NCBI GenBank assembly: GCA_040220895.1
Contig: JAVJVY010000017.1
Location: forward strand, 62,001 to 126,000
Direction: 5' to 3'
DNA from: UBA11591 sp040220895
Lineage (GTDB): Bacteria > Bacteroidota > Bacteroidia > Flavobacteriales_E > Vicingaceae
Length of the DNA stretch: 64,000 nt
Position 1 is the stretch's first letter. The number at the start of each line of letters is the position of its first letter. The position numbers and the translations under genes are program-made. Below, piece by piece: positions 17,316 to 24,675 of this stretch. Under the pieces are notes generated by a model, which was not told the DNA's origin, did no database searches, and worked only from the letters and a program-made list of their open reading frames with translations.

Positions 17316-17957
17316 TTAAGATTGTAAGAAAGGATTGTTTTTTCTTTCAAAACCAATGGTGGTTTTCGGTCCGTGCCCCGGATGTACCTCAAAATCATCT
17401 GATAGAGCAAAGAGCTTTTTTTTAATGCTTTGGATGAGTGTTTCGTGGTCACCGTAAGGCAGATCCGTGCGTCCTATGCTGCCGTAAAACAACACGTCAC
17501 CTCCAATAACGGTATTATCGTTTCTATTAATGAAAACCACATGGCCAGGCGCATGACCGGGAATGTGCATTACTTCTAGTTCGGTGTTGCCGAATCGCAC
17601 TGATTTACCCTCGTTTAAGAATCCCTGAGGTTCAGGTGAATCATTCACTGGCACACCAAACATTTCTCCATATTGGGTAAGAGCATGTAAGACCACCAGG
17701 TCCTTTTCATGGATCCAAGGCTTGAGTCCGTATTTCTCATGGAAATACGCATTGCCCAATACATGATCTATGTGGCAGTGTGTGTTCAAGACTAATTTCA
17801 ATTCCAGACTTTCAGATTCAATGAATTCTGCGATTTCAATATTTTCTTGTGCATTGCTGTTTCCAGGGTCTATGACCACACATTCCATGCTTTTGTCATA
17901 CAGCAGGTAAGTGTTTTCCTGAAACGGATTGAAGGTAAATTTCTTTATCTGTGTCAT
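17316..17957 (-). CDS. MBL-fold hydrolase, glyoxalase II-like
   Basis: A 213-residue metallo-beta-lactamase fold protein. The dinuclear zinc motif is THCHIDH near residues 60-66, with further ligands in HIPGHAPGH, GGDVLF and the C-terminal HPGHGP. This short form, without the C-terminal helical domain of true GloB, is common and usually annotated as hydroxyacylglutathione hydrolase-like; its thioester substrate is uncertain. The gene is 26 bp downstream of the SiaB-like gene on the same strand and is probably cotranscribed with it. Confidence 0.88.
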   Translation of the reverse strand: MTQIKKFTFNPFQENTYLLYDKSMECVVIDPGNSNAQENIEIAEFIESESLELKLVLNTHCHIDHVLGNAYFHEKYGLKPWIHEKDLVVLHALTQYGEMFGVPVNDSPEPQGFLNEGKSVRFGNTELEVMHIPGHAPGHVVFINRNDNTVIGGDVLFYGSIGRTDLPYGDHETLIQSIKKKLFALSDDFEVHPGHGPKTTIGFERKNNPFLQS

Positions 17958-17983
17958 TGTAGAAAATAGAAGGAGGCAACTCC

Positions 17984-19081
17984 TTAGAATTTGACCATAA
18001 AGCTGTAAAATGGATTACCTCCCATTTCGTGGTCAAAATGATAATGCAGCTTCTTTTTACTGGTTTTGGCCATGTCCATCAACCCGATGCGCCCTTCGGT
18101 GCCCTCGATGGTAGTCTTTAGTAAGGCATCTCGAAGCATTGCTCTAAGGTCGTCGTAATCTGCGGTGTTGATCAAGTTGATGTGCTTATCCAGAATATCT
18201 TCTGACTTGGCCTCGACAAAATTTCCTGCACCCAGTTGAAAATGGCCTCCTTTCCTCGCAACTACCAATATTCCGGCTTTCACGCCGTCTTTTTTCAAGC
18301 CGTGCTTGCTGATGTTTTGGATCATCTCCACAAGGGTCACAAACACTTTTTTGTTTTCGAGGTGTTCCAGTTCGTGCGATTGTAAATTTGTATCCAACAT
18401 GTTGATTATCGGAGAAATGGCCTCTTCCGAAAAATCACCCTTATAAATCAATAGGATGTCATTATCAATCATGATCTGATGAATATCCTCGACCTCTTTG
18501 ATCTTCATTATGTCCGGTTCTTCTTCAGACTTGTTGCTTTTCATTTGGATAAGCAGGTAATAGGCGTAGAGCTTTTCGGTAAGTTTTTTGAAACCGTAGC
18601 TCAGGGGATTCCCCGATTTACGAGCCATTTCTATCAGTCCAAGACCGGCGCCGCCTTTTTCAGATAAGCCGCGTTGTCGCAGACCTGTCATGTATAGGTC
18701 TTTGAGTTCTTCGGGGCTTTTTTCGTTAAGATTCTCAAGATTCTCTTTCAATATTTTAACCACGGGTTTTTCGACGATATTGGATGAAGCGATGTAATAC
18801 ATGTGGCCAATGCTCCTTGTCATAAAAAACCCTTGAGCAGCCGGGTGATAGTCCTTGGCCTTTTCGGGTTCGTTATGCCGCACAACGTTCTGAAAACATT
18901 CGGCCATTAAGAAAGAAGATTTTTTCTTTAGGTTCACGACCTCTTCAGACTTTTCGAGGTTGTGTTCGCTCAACTTGATGGCTTTCGTGGTGACGATATC
19001 CTTAAAACTACCAGCATACACAAGGCTCATGCGGTCGTCAATCAGATGCGCATAGAGCGCGCGTATGGAATCAATATCCAT
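17984..19081 (-). CDS. Protein with two tandem SiaB-type kinase-like domains
   Basis: A 365-residue soluble protein made of two copies of the SiaB-type (DUF6272) domain. Copy 1 spans about 1-180 and copy 2 about 195-365. Each has a GHKL-like N box with spacing E-x3-N-x3-H (Glu61/Asn65/His69 in AECFQNVVRHN; Glu252/Asn256/His260 in VEMIQNISKHG) and a glycine box (GGAGLGLIEMARKS at 143-156; GRIGLMDMAKTS at 330-341). The two copies also match in LVYAGSF and LIYKGDF near their starts. Single-domain SiaB kinases phosphorylate a SiaC-type partner antagonised by a phosphatase. No siaC, siaA or cyclase gene is adjacent. The duplication is seen in the sequence; kinase activity is inferred. Confidence 0.8.
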   Translation of the reverse strand: MDIDSIRALYAHLIDDRMSLVYAGSFKDIVTTKAIKLSEHNLEKSEEVVNLKKKSSFLMAECFQNVVRHNEPEKAKDYHPAAQGFFMTRSIGHMYYIASSNIVEKPVVKILKENLENLNEKSPEELKDLYMTGLRQRGLSEKGGAGLGLIEMARKSGNPLSYGFKKLTEKLYAYYLLIQMKSNKSEEEPDIMKIKEVEDIHQIMIDNDILLIYKGDFSEEAISPIINMLDTNLQSHELEHLENKKVFVTLVEMIQNISKHGLKKDGVKAGILVVARKGGHFQLGAGNFVEAKSEDILDKHINLINTADYDDLRAMLRDALLKTTIEGTEGRIGLMDMAKTSKKKLHYHFDHEMGGNPFYSFMVKF

Positions 19082-19129
19082 TTACTGTGCGAATTATTGT
19101 GGAAAATAAGAAAAGCCTTGAACATGACA

Positions 19130-19166
19130 AAGACAAGTTCCTCTATTTTAAGAATAAGCTTGTCTT
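19130..19166. repeat. 8-bp inverted repeat, possible terminator or operator
   Basis: AAGACAAG at 19130-19137 and its exact complement CTTGTCTT at 19159-19166, with a 21-bp spacer. It lies between the stop of the 19181-19696 gene and the start of the SiaB-like gene, both on the minus strand. A weak terminator for the first or a regulator site for the second is possible. There is no strong T tract. Confidence 0.35.
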
Positions 19167-19180
19167 AATAAATATTTGAC

Positions 19181-19696
19181 CTATAGCGGAATTTCGTAGG
19201 TTTTCTTAAATGTTCTCAATCTGATCAGGGGTTCATTCAGAATTTTATCTCCCATGAGTCTGTAAAAACTGATGCCAAGTTTTTTCTCTCCTTCGGGAAT
19301 CGGGTCAATGACACTTTTGTAATGGAAAAAAACCTCAATAACGTCTCTGCCTGATGTGTCCTTTACTACACCGCGGGAATAGACGTAGTAGCTGGCAGCT
19401 CCACCGGAACCTCCCAATCGCAAAAACTGTAAGCAGCTGTCTGCAAGGTTGAAGGTGGTATCGACAATCTCCAATTCTGATTGAAAATCCAATTTCAGGA
19501 GGGAATCTATGTAATCTATACTGCTCACGCGCATTGGATCAACGGCAAATGATTTGGGGCCCAACTTGAGCAATTCCTCGTATTTTTCTTGGTTGACTAT
19601 GGTGGGTTCCAGGCAGACAAGAAGATCTCTGGTCTGGGCAATGGCCGACCAGGAAGGTAAAATCAATACCAATAACACCCAATAAAATTGTTTCAT
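19181..19696 (-). CDS. Hypothetical exported protein
   Basis: A 171-residue protein with a signal peptide (MKQFYWVLLVLILPSWSAIAQ). The mature part is mixed alpha/beta with SIDYIDSLLKLDF, a glycine-rich turn LRLGGSGGAASYYVYSRG and a basic end RLRTFKKTYEIPL. No sorting domain, lipobox or known motif is visible, so it is probably periplasmic. The family is not recognised. It is 100 bp upstream of the SiaB-like gene on the same strand, with an inverted repeat between them. Confidence 0.65.
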   Translation of the reverse strand: MKQFYWVLLVLILPSWSAIAQTRDLLVCLEPTIVNQEKYEELLKLGPKSFAVDPMRVSSIDYIDSLLKLDFQSELEIVDTTFNLADSCLQFLRLGGSGGAASYYVYSRGVVKDTSGRDVIEVFFHYKSVIDPIPEGEKKLGISFYRLMGDKILNEPLIRLRTFKKTYEIPL

Positions 19697-19836
19697 ATGC
19701 GCGGCGATAGTGTTTATTTCAGCGATGAACCCTCAATAGAATTCGACCAAACATCCTTATTCTTCGATAAATATAGTGTTTGTTTTACGTTCACTAAAGG
19801 GAGAAAGATTCAATTTTTTCAACAATGACCTGATAA

Positions 19837-20385
19837 TTAATCGATTAATTCGATGATATCCCCCTTTCGAACCTTTCCCGATTTAATGACCGTAGCGTTC
19901 AGACCTCGAAGGTGCAACTTCTTTCCCAATTTTGAATTTACAAAAAGGACGGCGTCTCTGCCATATCGCTCAGCAAACTTAAGGCAGCCATTATGGGGAA
20001 TTGCGGAGACCTCAATTTCTGCGGTACCCAATCTCAAGCGACTACCTGCGGGCAAATTTTCATCGCTTAAATCCAGATCGACAAAAAACTGATCGCCCGC
20101 TAGTTTCCAGCGATGCCGGTCGGGACTGATCATTTCAATGCACCTTGAATTCATTAAGGTAAGTTGGGTTCCGGGATGGGGTGACCCATCTTCTGTTTTA
20201 CTACTGGGCCTGTTTTTCCATGAATCACCAACAATTCCTTCTTCGGCGTTCAAATCGGCGCTCTCAAGTTCTTCGCGCAAGTCAATGTCCGGTCTTCTGA
20301 CGATCATTTTAATTGTTCCCTTGATTTTGGGCGATTGCTCAATGTAGGGAAGTTTGGATTCCAAGATTTTCAGAGATTGATGCAT
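19837..20385 (-). CDS. MOSC domain protein
   Basis: A 182-residue protein of the MOSC family (the C-terminal domain of molybdenum-cofactor sulfurases). It has EEGIVGDSW, a run around NGCLKFAERYGRDA with the conserved cysteine of the family, and the end motif LRGLNATVIKSGKVRKGD. MOSC proteins handle sulfur bound to cysteine or molybdenum cofactor; stand-alone forms have few proven substrates. It is divergent from a rhodanese gene, another sulfur-transfer protein, with a 12-bp palindrome between them. No molybdoenzyme lies nearby. Confidence 0.85.
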   Translation of the reverse strand: MHQSLKILESKLPYIEQSPKIKGTIKMIVRRPDIDLREELESADLNAEEGIVGDSWKNRPSSKTEDGSPHPGTQLTLMNSRCIEMISPDRHRWKLAGDQFFVDLDLSDENLPAGSRLRLGTAEIEVSAIPHNGCLKFAERYGRDAVLFVNSKLGKKLHLRGLNATVIKSGKVRKGDIIELID

Positions 20386-20405
20386 AATGGCTGAAAATTT
20401 ATTGG

Positions 20406-20413
20406 CAAAAGTA
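20406..20413 (-). promoter_or_regulatory. Promoter -7 box for the MOSC gene (TACTTTTG)
   Basis: Exact TAnnTTTG on the minus strand, 20 bp before the ATG, predicting a leader near 14 nt. Confidence 0.42.
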
Positions 20414-20480
20414 ATCGATGTTACATTCGGGTATGATGGAATAGGAGAAATTTGTTCCTCTCGCTTTAAGAGTCAATTAC

Positions 20481-20492
20481 GGGTATATACCC
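20481..20492. promoter_or_regulatory. 12-bp perfect palindrome upstream of the rhodanese gene
   Basis: GGGTATATACCC, centred about 43 bp before the rhodanese ATG and 100 bp before the MOSC start. It is a candidate operator for one or both genes; no regulator is encoded next to it. Confidence 0.35.
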
Positions 20493-20528
20493 AAAAATTT
20501 TCGAACCTAATCTCATAACATATTGCAT

Positions 20529-20831
20529 ATGAACATATTATCTATTTTTGGTGTTAAGTCAAAGAAACAAGAGAAAATAGCATCATTCCTTGAAAATAAT
20601 GCACTCATAGTTGATGTCCGAAGCAAGGGGGAATTCAACAGTGGCCATGCACCATTTTCAGTTAATGTACCCCTTGACAGTGTTAAACACAAAGTTGCAA
20701 AGCTAAAGTCCACCAAACGTCCTTTGATACTCGTCTGTAGATCGGGTGCGAGAAGTGGCGCGGCCGCTACATTGTTAAGTTCAGAAGGAATTGAATGCGT
20801 GAACGGAGGCAGCTGGAATAACTTTGCCTAA
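20529..20831 (+). CDS. Rhodanese-like domain protein
   Basis: A 100-residue single-domain rhodanese without a signal peptide. The persulfide-carrying cysteine is Cys70 in the active-site loop CRSGARS (70-76), preceded by the family's DVRSKGEFNSGHAPFSVNVP. Such proteins move sulfane sulfur from thiosulfate or persulfides to acceptors in the cytoplasm. ATG 20529 is chosen over a TTG two codons earlier. The neighbouring divergent MOSC gene also belongs to a sulfur-handling family, which suggests but does not prove a shared role. Confidence 0.9.
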   Translation: MNILSIFGVKSKKQEKIASFLENNALIVDVRSKGEFNSGHAPFSVNVPLDSVKHKVAKLKSTKRPLILVCRSGARSGAAATLLSSEGIECVNGGSWNNFA

Positions 20832-20863
20832 AATGAAATTACTCAGGATGGATCGCAGAAACC

Positions 20864-21973
20864 CTAATTATTTAAGGCCAATTCCGGTCTGATCTCTGAA
20901 ATAAAAGCGGCGATCAATTCGCCTTTTTCCTTTTTGCCTTCTTTACTCAGATGACAGTCATCGATAAAATGCCTGCGATCTATTTTTCCGCTCAGGTTGT
21001 AGAAGCTGACATGGCTGTGCTGCTTTGCGATATCACTCAGAATGGAATTGTACAAAGCAATTTTTGCATTTAGAATTTCTTTTTCATCATCCCTCATCAC
21101 TCGATCAGTTGGCAAGCTCGAGCTTACTGGGTTCTCTTTGTTGTAGTCAAAGCCGATCAAAACAAGTGCGGTGTGGTTTATTTTTGTGAGCGCAGTTAAG
21201 GCCTCAATGTTCCTTTTGTAAGCCAATTCCGATTGACTGTTCTGAATATTGTTCACATAATCGTCCATGGTTTCTGCTACACCTATGGCCTCTCTGAAAA
21301 ACGGATCGAACCTGGAACGGATGGACCAATTATTAATTCTGAGTGAATTAAATCCAACGACCTCGGAGCCAAGAGCGTAGAGGCAAGATGCTTTGCTCAT
21401 TCTCTGATGTGTGTTAGAAGGTGCCACAATACTTGGTGGGTGAAAACGCTTGGTAAGGTCATTCACATCGTAAGATTTGTTACCCGAGGACATCATGTCG
21501 TTTCGCCCGTTGTAAAGCACAAGCATGTCCGGTTTAAAAGGCTCAACCCTTAAGTGATAGGCGATCAATGACTCGGTGCTCGTGTAACCCGAAGTTCCGG
21601 CATTTAAAAATTCATTCGAAAGACCCAGTTCGTTTAGGTTTTTTGATACAAAATAGGGGTAGGTTTCATCTATGGGACCCTTGTCGTAGGTAGTTGAGCC
21701 GCCGATAAAGGCAATGCGGTACTTGCCCGTTTTTTTCAGACCGATTTCGGGGGAATGGAAACCGTGACTGTTCAATTCTTGAAAGGAGACATTCGGTCTC
21801 ATTCTGACGTAAGAAGCCGATTGATTGACCATTTCCATTTGACCTTTCTGATGCCAGTCGAGGGTCTCGGTAATGTAGCGGTCAACATTGACGGGAAATA
21901 TGTTGATCCAAAGAATTAATCGCAACAAGAGTTCAGCAAAAAGTACTTTGAAAAGGAGGCGGAAAAGTTTCAT
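20864..21973 (-). CDS. SGNH/GDSL-family hydrolase, membrane-anchored
   Basis: A 369-residue protein with an N-terminal hydrophobic segment (about 5-28, LLFKVLFAELLLRLILWINI) that could anchor it in the inner membrane with the catalytic domain outside. SGNH blocks in order: GGSTTY with the nucleophile Ser93, NAGTSGYTS (block II), YNGRNDM with Asn158 (block III), and DDCHLSKEG with the catalytic Asp/His near the C-terminus. SGNH enzymes remove acetyl or acyl groups from polysaccharides, lipids or peptidoglycan; the substrate is not evident here. It is a lone gene followed by the non-coding repeat region upstream. Confidence 0.85.
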   Translation of the reverse strand: MKLFRLLFKVLFAELLLRLILWINIFPVNVDRYITETLDWHQKGQMEMVNQSASYVRMRPNVSFQELNSHGFHSPEIGLKKTGKYRIAFIGGSTTYDKGPIDETYPYFVSKNLNELGLSNEFLNAGTSGYTSTESLIAYHLRVEPFKPDMLVLYNGRNDMMSSGNKSYDVNDLTKRFHPPSIVAPSNTHQRMSKASCLYALGSEVVGFNSLRINNWSIRSRFDPFFREAIGVAETMDDYVNNIQNSQSELAYKRNIEALTALTKINHTALVLIGFDYNKENPVSSSLPTDRVMRDDEKEILNAKIALYNSILSDIAKQHSHVSFYNLSGKIDRRHFIDDCHLSKEGKKEKGELIAAFISEIRPELALNN

Positions 21974-22199
21974 AGCTAGTGCTTATTTCCTTTAAGACGT
22001 GACACGAATCCTATTTGTTGCCTTAACTGCTTGCGACTATGTACATTTTTATACGAATGGCCATTTTTTGCCTATGAAATGACGTTTTTTTGGAAATCAA
22101 GAAGATGGATAATGGAGGATGAGAAGTTTTTTAGTGACTTGAACATGATGGCCTGGTTCTGCTTTGCTGTGCCCGGGGTGTCTGGGGTTTGTTTAGTAA

Positions 22200-22417
22200 A
22201 AACCTGTTCACTCACACCCACACTGACACTCACACTGAATTTAGACACCCATTCTTCATCCGGACAGGATTGATTTGCTCACAAGGTTCGCAAATCGGCC
22301 TTATAGGAGTGCTCCAAACCTGTTCACTCACACCCACACTGACACTCACACTGAATTTAGACACCCACTCTTCATTTAGACAGGATTGATTTGCTCACTT
22401 CGTTCGCAAATCGGCCT
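22200..22417. repeat. Tandem 116-bp duplication with CA-rich core
   Basis: Copy 1 is about 22200-22301 and copy 2 about 22316-22417, in register at 116 bp and differing at only a few positions in the compared parts. Each starts AACCTGTTCACTCACACCCA, carries the short internal repeat CACTGACACTCACACTGA, and ends with GATTTGC...GCAAATC, a 7-bp inverted repeat around a variable loop (TCACAAGGTTC versus TCACTTCGTTC). A 14-bp spacer follows copy 1. No coding sense is evident. Confidence 0.85.
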
Positions 22418-22433
22418 AGGGGATGACTTAACA

Positions 22434-22462
22434 AAGAAAAGCCCGGCTTGCGCCGTTCTTTC
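22434..22462 (-). terminator. Second terminator-like hairpin downstream of tRNA
   Basis: On the minus strand CGGC-GCAA-GCCG forms a GNRA-capped stem extended by AAAG/CTTT across two mismatches and followed by TTTTCTTT. It may be a backup for the terminator nearer the tRNA. Confidence 0.45.
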
Positions 22463-22522
22463 TTTTTTAGTTTCTCCATTCTTGCTCAAGCGAGCTTGGC
22501 AAGTCTGTCGAAACTAAAAAAG
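22462..22522. repeat. 13-bp perfect inverted repeat
   Basis: CTTTTTTAGTTTC at 22462-22474 and its exact complement at 22510-22522, with a 35-bp spacer that itself holds shorter pairs (CTTGC/GCAAG, GCTC/GAGC). Its right arm overlaps the terminator at 22516-22543, so the two structures are mutually exclusive. Confidence 0.6.
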
Positions 22523-22543
22523 CCAGTCATTCGACTGGCTTTT
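22516..22543 (-). terminator. Rho-independent terminator of the initiator tRNA
   Basis: On the minus strand, starting 6 nt after the tRNA: AAAGCCAGTC, loop GAAT, GACTGGCTTT, followed by further T residues. The stem is perfect over 10 bp. Confidence 0.85.
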
Positions 22544-22548
22544 CTTTG

Positions 22549-22621
<73 letters not shown>

Positions 22622-22656
22622 ATATGTCTTTGATCGTAACTTTTACAATCGGGCTG

Positions 22657-22686
22657 CAAATATAAGATTTCTCAGGAAGATTTCAA
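22657..22686 (-). promoter_or_regulatory. Promoter of initiator tRNA (TTG-N19-TATATTTG)
   Basis: The minus strand has TTG at 22684-22686, a 19-bp spacer and TATATTTG at 22657-22664. Both Bacteroidota boxes are present at consensus spacing. It predicts a 5' leader of about 29 nt for RNase P removal. Confidence 0.65.
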
Positions 22687-22703
22687 GAAATAGCGCGAAG
22701 TAC

Positions 22704-23714
22704 TTAATGGCTTACAACGATTCTTTTTGTTGATTGACCATTGGCATTAGAAAACCGAGCCGTGTAAACCCCATTTGTCAGATTTGAGAGATCGATGTAC
22801 TCATTTGTCATCAAGTTAGTTCGACTCATAACAATCTGGCCCTGAACGTTAAAGAGTTCCAGGTTGGGTAGTTCGCTTAACGAATGGGCAATTTGAAGAT
22901 TATTGATCACAGGGTTTGGAAATACCTGTATATTTTGGTTCAGGTCTTTTTCATCTGAAATACCGGTGATCGTGCCCGAACAATTGTAGTTGTTTTGGTA
23001 TAGGGCCGTTATTTCGGCAAAAGACAATTCCCTGGTGTAGATCTTAATGTCATCTAGTTTTCCATGGAAGTAGTGGTAGGACACAGGAGAATTCCATACG
23101 TATAGCTTTCCGATATTCAATTCGGCATTGCTGGGCACACCTGAAAGCTTACCCCCGGTACCCTTGTTCTGCGAATCGTTTTGCTGTGCCCCATTCACGT
23201 ATAAATTCACGTAGTTGTCTGTGTAAACACCTACCACATGGTACCAGGTATCGTAATCAAAGGAATTGTCTGAACGCGTAAAGGAGGTGTTATTGGCGTA
23301 GGCATCTACCAGATTTGCCTGAAAATGGGGTAAGTTTTCTTCCTGAACTCTAAGGGTAAGCTGACCTACGTCCTTGCTGCCGAATTGGATTGATACGTTG
23401 CGGTTGATGGCGCCGGAGATCAGTTGTGGGTAAATCCACATGGAAATGGTAACGGCACTTTGATTAGGCACACTCAATACGTTACCTACCTGAATCCAGT
23501 CGTCCGCACCGTCAAAAAAATAGGCAGAATTGGAATTATTGAAACGGTCAACGGTTGCGAAAGGACCACTTGCCAGACCATGGTTCGCGTTACCACTCGA
23601 ATCCCCCGCGTTTCCATCCAGAGGATAACACGCAAATAACAGGCTGTCTAGTTGAATTTGTGCAGATCCAACGATTGAAATAGCGCTGAATAATAAAAGA
23701 TATAATGCCTTCAT
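22704..23714 (-). CDS. LamG-domain surface protein with T9SS sorting domain
   Basis: A 336-residue exported protein: signal peptide MKALYLLLFSAISIVGSAQ, a LamG/concanavalin-like jelly-roll domain (about 25-235; YYFDGADDWIQVG-type strand, VTISMWIYP, WYHVVGVYTDNYVNLYVNG, LDDIKIYTRELSFAEI) and a type A sorting domain from VFPNPVINNLQIAH to the end. Such proteins bind carbohydrate or matrix material at the cell surface and are exported by the SprA machine. ATG 23714 is used because it gives a proper signal peptide and has a promoter box at the right distance; an earlier TTG would overlap the era side. Confidence 0.88.
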   Translation of the reverse strand: MKALYLLLFSAISIVGSAQIQLDSLLFACYPLDGNAGDSSGNANHGLASGPFATVDRFNNSNSAYFFDGADDWIQVGNVLSVPNQSAVTISMWIYPQLISGAINRNVSIQFGSKDVGQLTLRVQEENLPHFQANLVDAYANNTSFTRSDNSFDYDTWYHVVGVYTDNYVNLYVNGAQQNDSQNKGTGGKLSGVPSNAELNIGKLYVWNSPVSYHYFHGKLDDIKIYTRELSFAEITALYQNNYNCSGTITGISDEKDLNQNIQVFPNPVINNLQIAHSLSELPNLELFNVQGQIVMSRTNLMTNEYIDLSNLTNGVYTARFSNANGQSTKRIVVSH

Positions 23715-23740
23715 GTCTAAAGTGTTGAGCCTATGCCCTG

Positions 23741-23748
23741 CAAATATA
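23741..23748 (-). promoter_or_regulatory. Promoter -7 box for the LamG gene (TATATTTG)
   Basis: Exact TAnnTTTG on the minus strand, 26 bp before the ATG at 23714. It lies in the 75-bp gap divergent to era. Confidence 0.42.
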
Positions 23749-23789
23749 TGTTTATTCAATTAGAAGTCATTCCTTTGCAAACTGAAAAA

Positions 23790-24674
23790 ATGAGTGTGCA
23801 CAAAGCGGGTTTTGTAAATATCATAGGTCATCCGAATGCGGGCAAGTCTACCCTGATGAATGAACTATTGGGGATGAAGATTTCCATCGTGACGGCTAAA
23901 GAACAAACCACCAGGCACCGCATTTTGGGCATGCTCAATACCGAAGAATACCAGATCGTGTTTTCAGACACGCCCGGCATTCTTGAACCGGCCTATAAGC
24001 TGCAGGAAGCAATGATGAAGTCCATGAGCGCTGTCTTTACCGATGCCGACCACATTCTGCTCATCATAGATCTCTCGGACAAAAAGCCATTCAACCAAGC
24101 GGCCCTCGATAAATTAAAAAAACTGGAAATACCCGTCACTGTTCTATTGAACAAGATGGACCTTTCTGATCCTAAAGAAATAAATAGTGCCTTTACCCAT
24201 TGGAAAGGAGAATTACCCCAGGCCGAGGTCATGGCCATATCTGCCCTGCACAAACACGGAAGCAAAGCTTTGGTAGAAAGAATCGTGGAATTGTTACCTG
24301 AATCACCACCGTATTACCCAAAAGATCAGATAACCGACAGGTCCGAGCGTTTTGTTGTTTCAGAAGTGGTGCGAAAACAGATCTTTGAACAGACCGAACA
24401 AGAAATTCCTTACTCGGTTGAAGTGGTAGTTCACAGTTTCAAAGAGGTAGATAGTATCATCCGAATTGGCGCCGAGATCTTTGTGGAAAGGGACAGCCAG
24501 AAAAGCATCTTAATAGGGGCAGGGGGAAAAAAGATCAAGACCATCGGCACCAGTGCCCGCATAGAACTGGAGAAATTCTTTGATAAGAAAGTCCATCTGG
24601 AACTTTTTGTTAAAGTAGACAAGGACTGGCGAAAGCGAGAAGATAAACTCAAGAAGTACGGATATTTAAATTGA
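23790..24674 (+). CDS. era: GTPase Era
   Basis: Essential ribosome-assembly GTPase that binds the 3' end of 16S rRNA during 30S maturation. The 294 residues have the G1 loop GHPNAGKST, G3 DTPG, G4 NKMD in the N-terminal domain, and a C-terminal KH RNA-binding domain around ILIGAGGKKIKTIG. ATG 23790 is chosen (MSVHKAGFVNIIG); an upstream in-frame start adds 19 residues not expected in the family. It is followed after 1 bp by der, forming a GTPase operon. In Bacteroidota the exposed anti-SD region of 16S rRNA that Era binds is otherwise occluded on the ribosome. Confidence 0.96.
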   Translation: MSVHKAGFVNIIGHPNAGKSTLMNELLGMKISIVTAKEQTTRHRILGMLNTEEYQIVFSDTPGILEPAYKLQEAMMKSMSAVFTDADHILLIIDLSDKKPFNQAALDKLKKLEIPVTVLLNKMDLSDPKEINSAFTHWKGELPQAEVMAISALHKHGSKALVERIVELLPESPPYYPKDQITDRSERFVVSEVVRKQIFEQTEQEIPYSVEVVVHSFKEVDSIIRIGAEIFVERDSQKSILIGAGGKKIKTIGTSARIELEKFFDKKVHLELFVKVDKDWRKREDKLKKYGYLN

Positions 24675-24675
24675 T

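Larger units (their letters stand above)
21974..22548. other. Non-coding stretch between the SGNH gene and the initiator tRNA
   Basis: About 575 bp without a credible gene. The first 220 bp show nothing recognisable. Bases 22200-22417 hold a tandem 116-bp duplication. Bases 22434-22543 hold two terminator-like hairpins and a longer inverted repeat downstream of the minus-strand tRNA. Short frames across it owe their length to the repeats. Confidence 0.7.

Noticed and set aside
19835..19850. 16-bp palindrome AATTAATCGATTAATT as an operator
   Set aside because: It lies at the end of the MOSC coding sequence and stop, so it is most simply explained by coding bases.
22200..22417. CRISPR-like or coding interpretation of the repeat region
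   Set aside because: Only two long copies with a short spacer, no cas genes, and frames here are by-products of the repeat.
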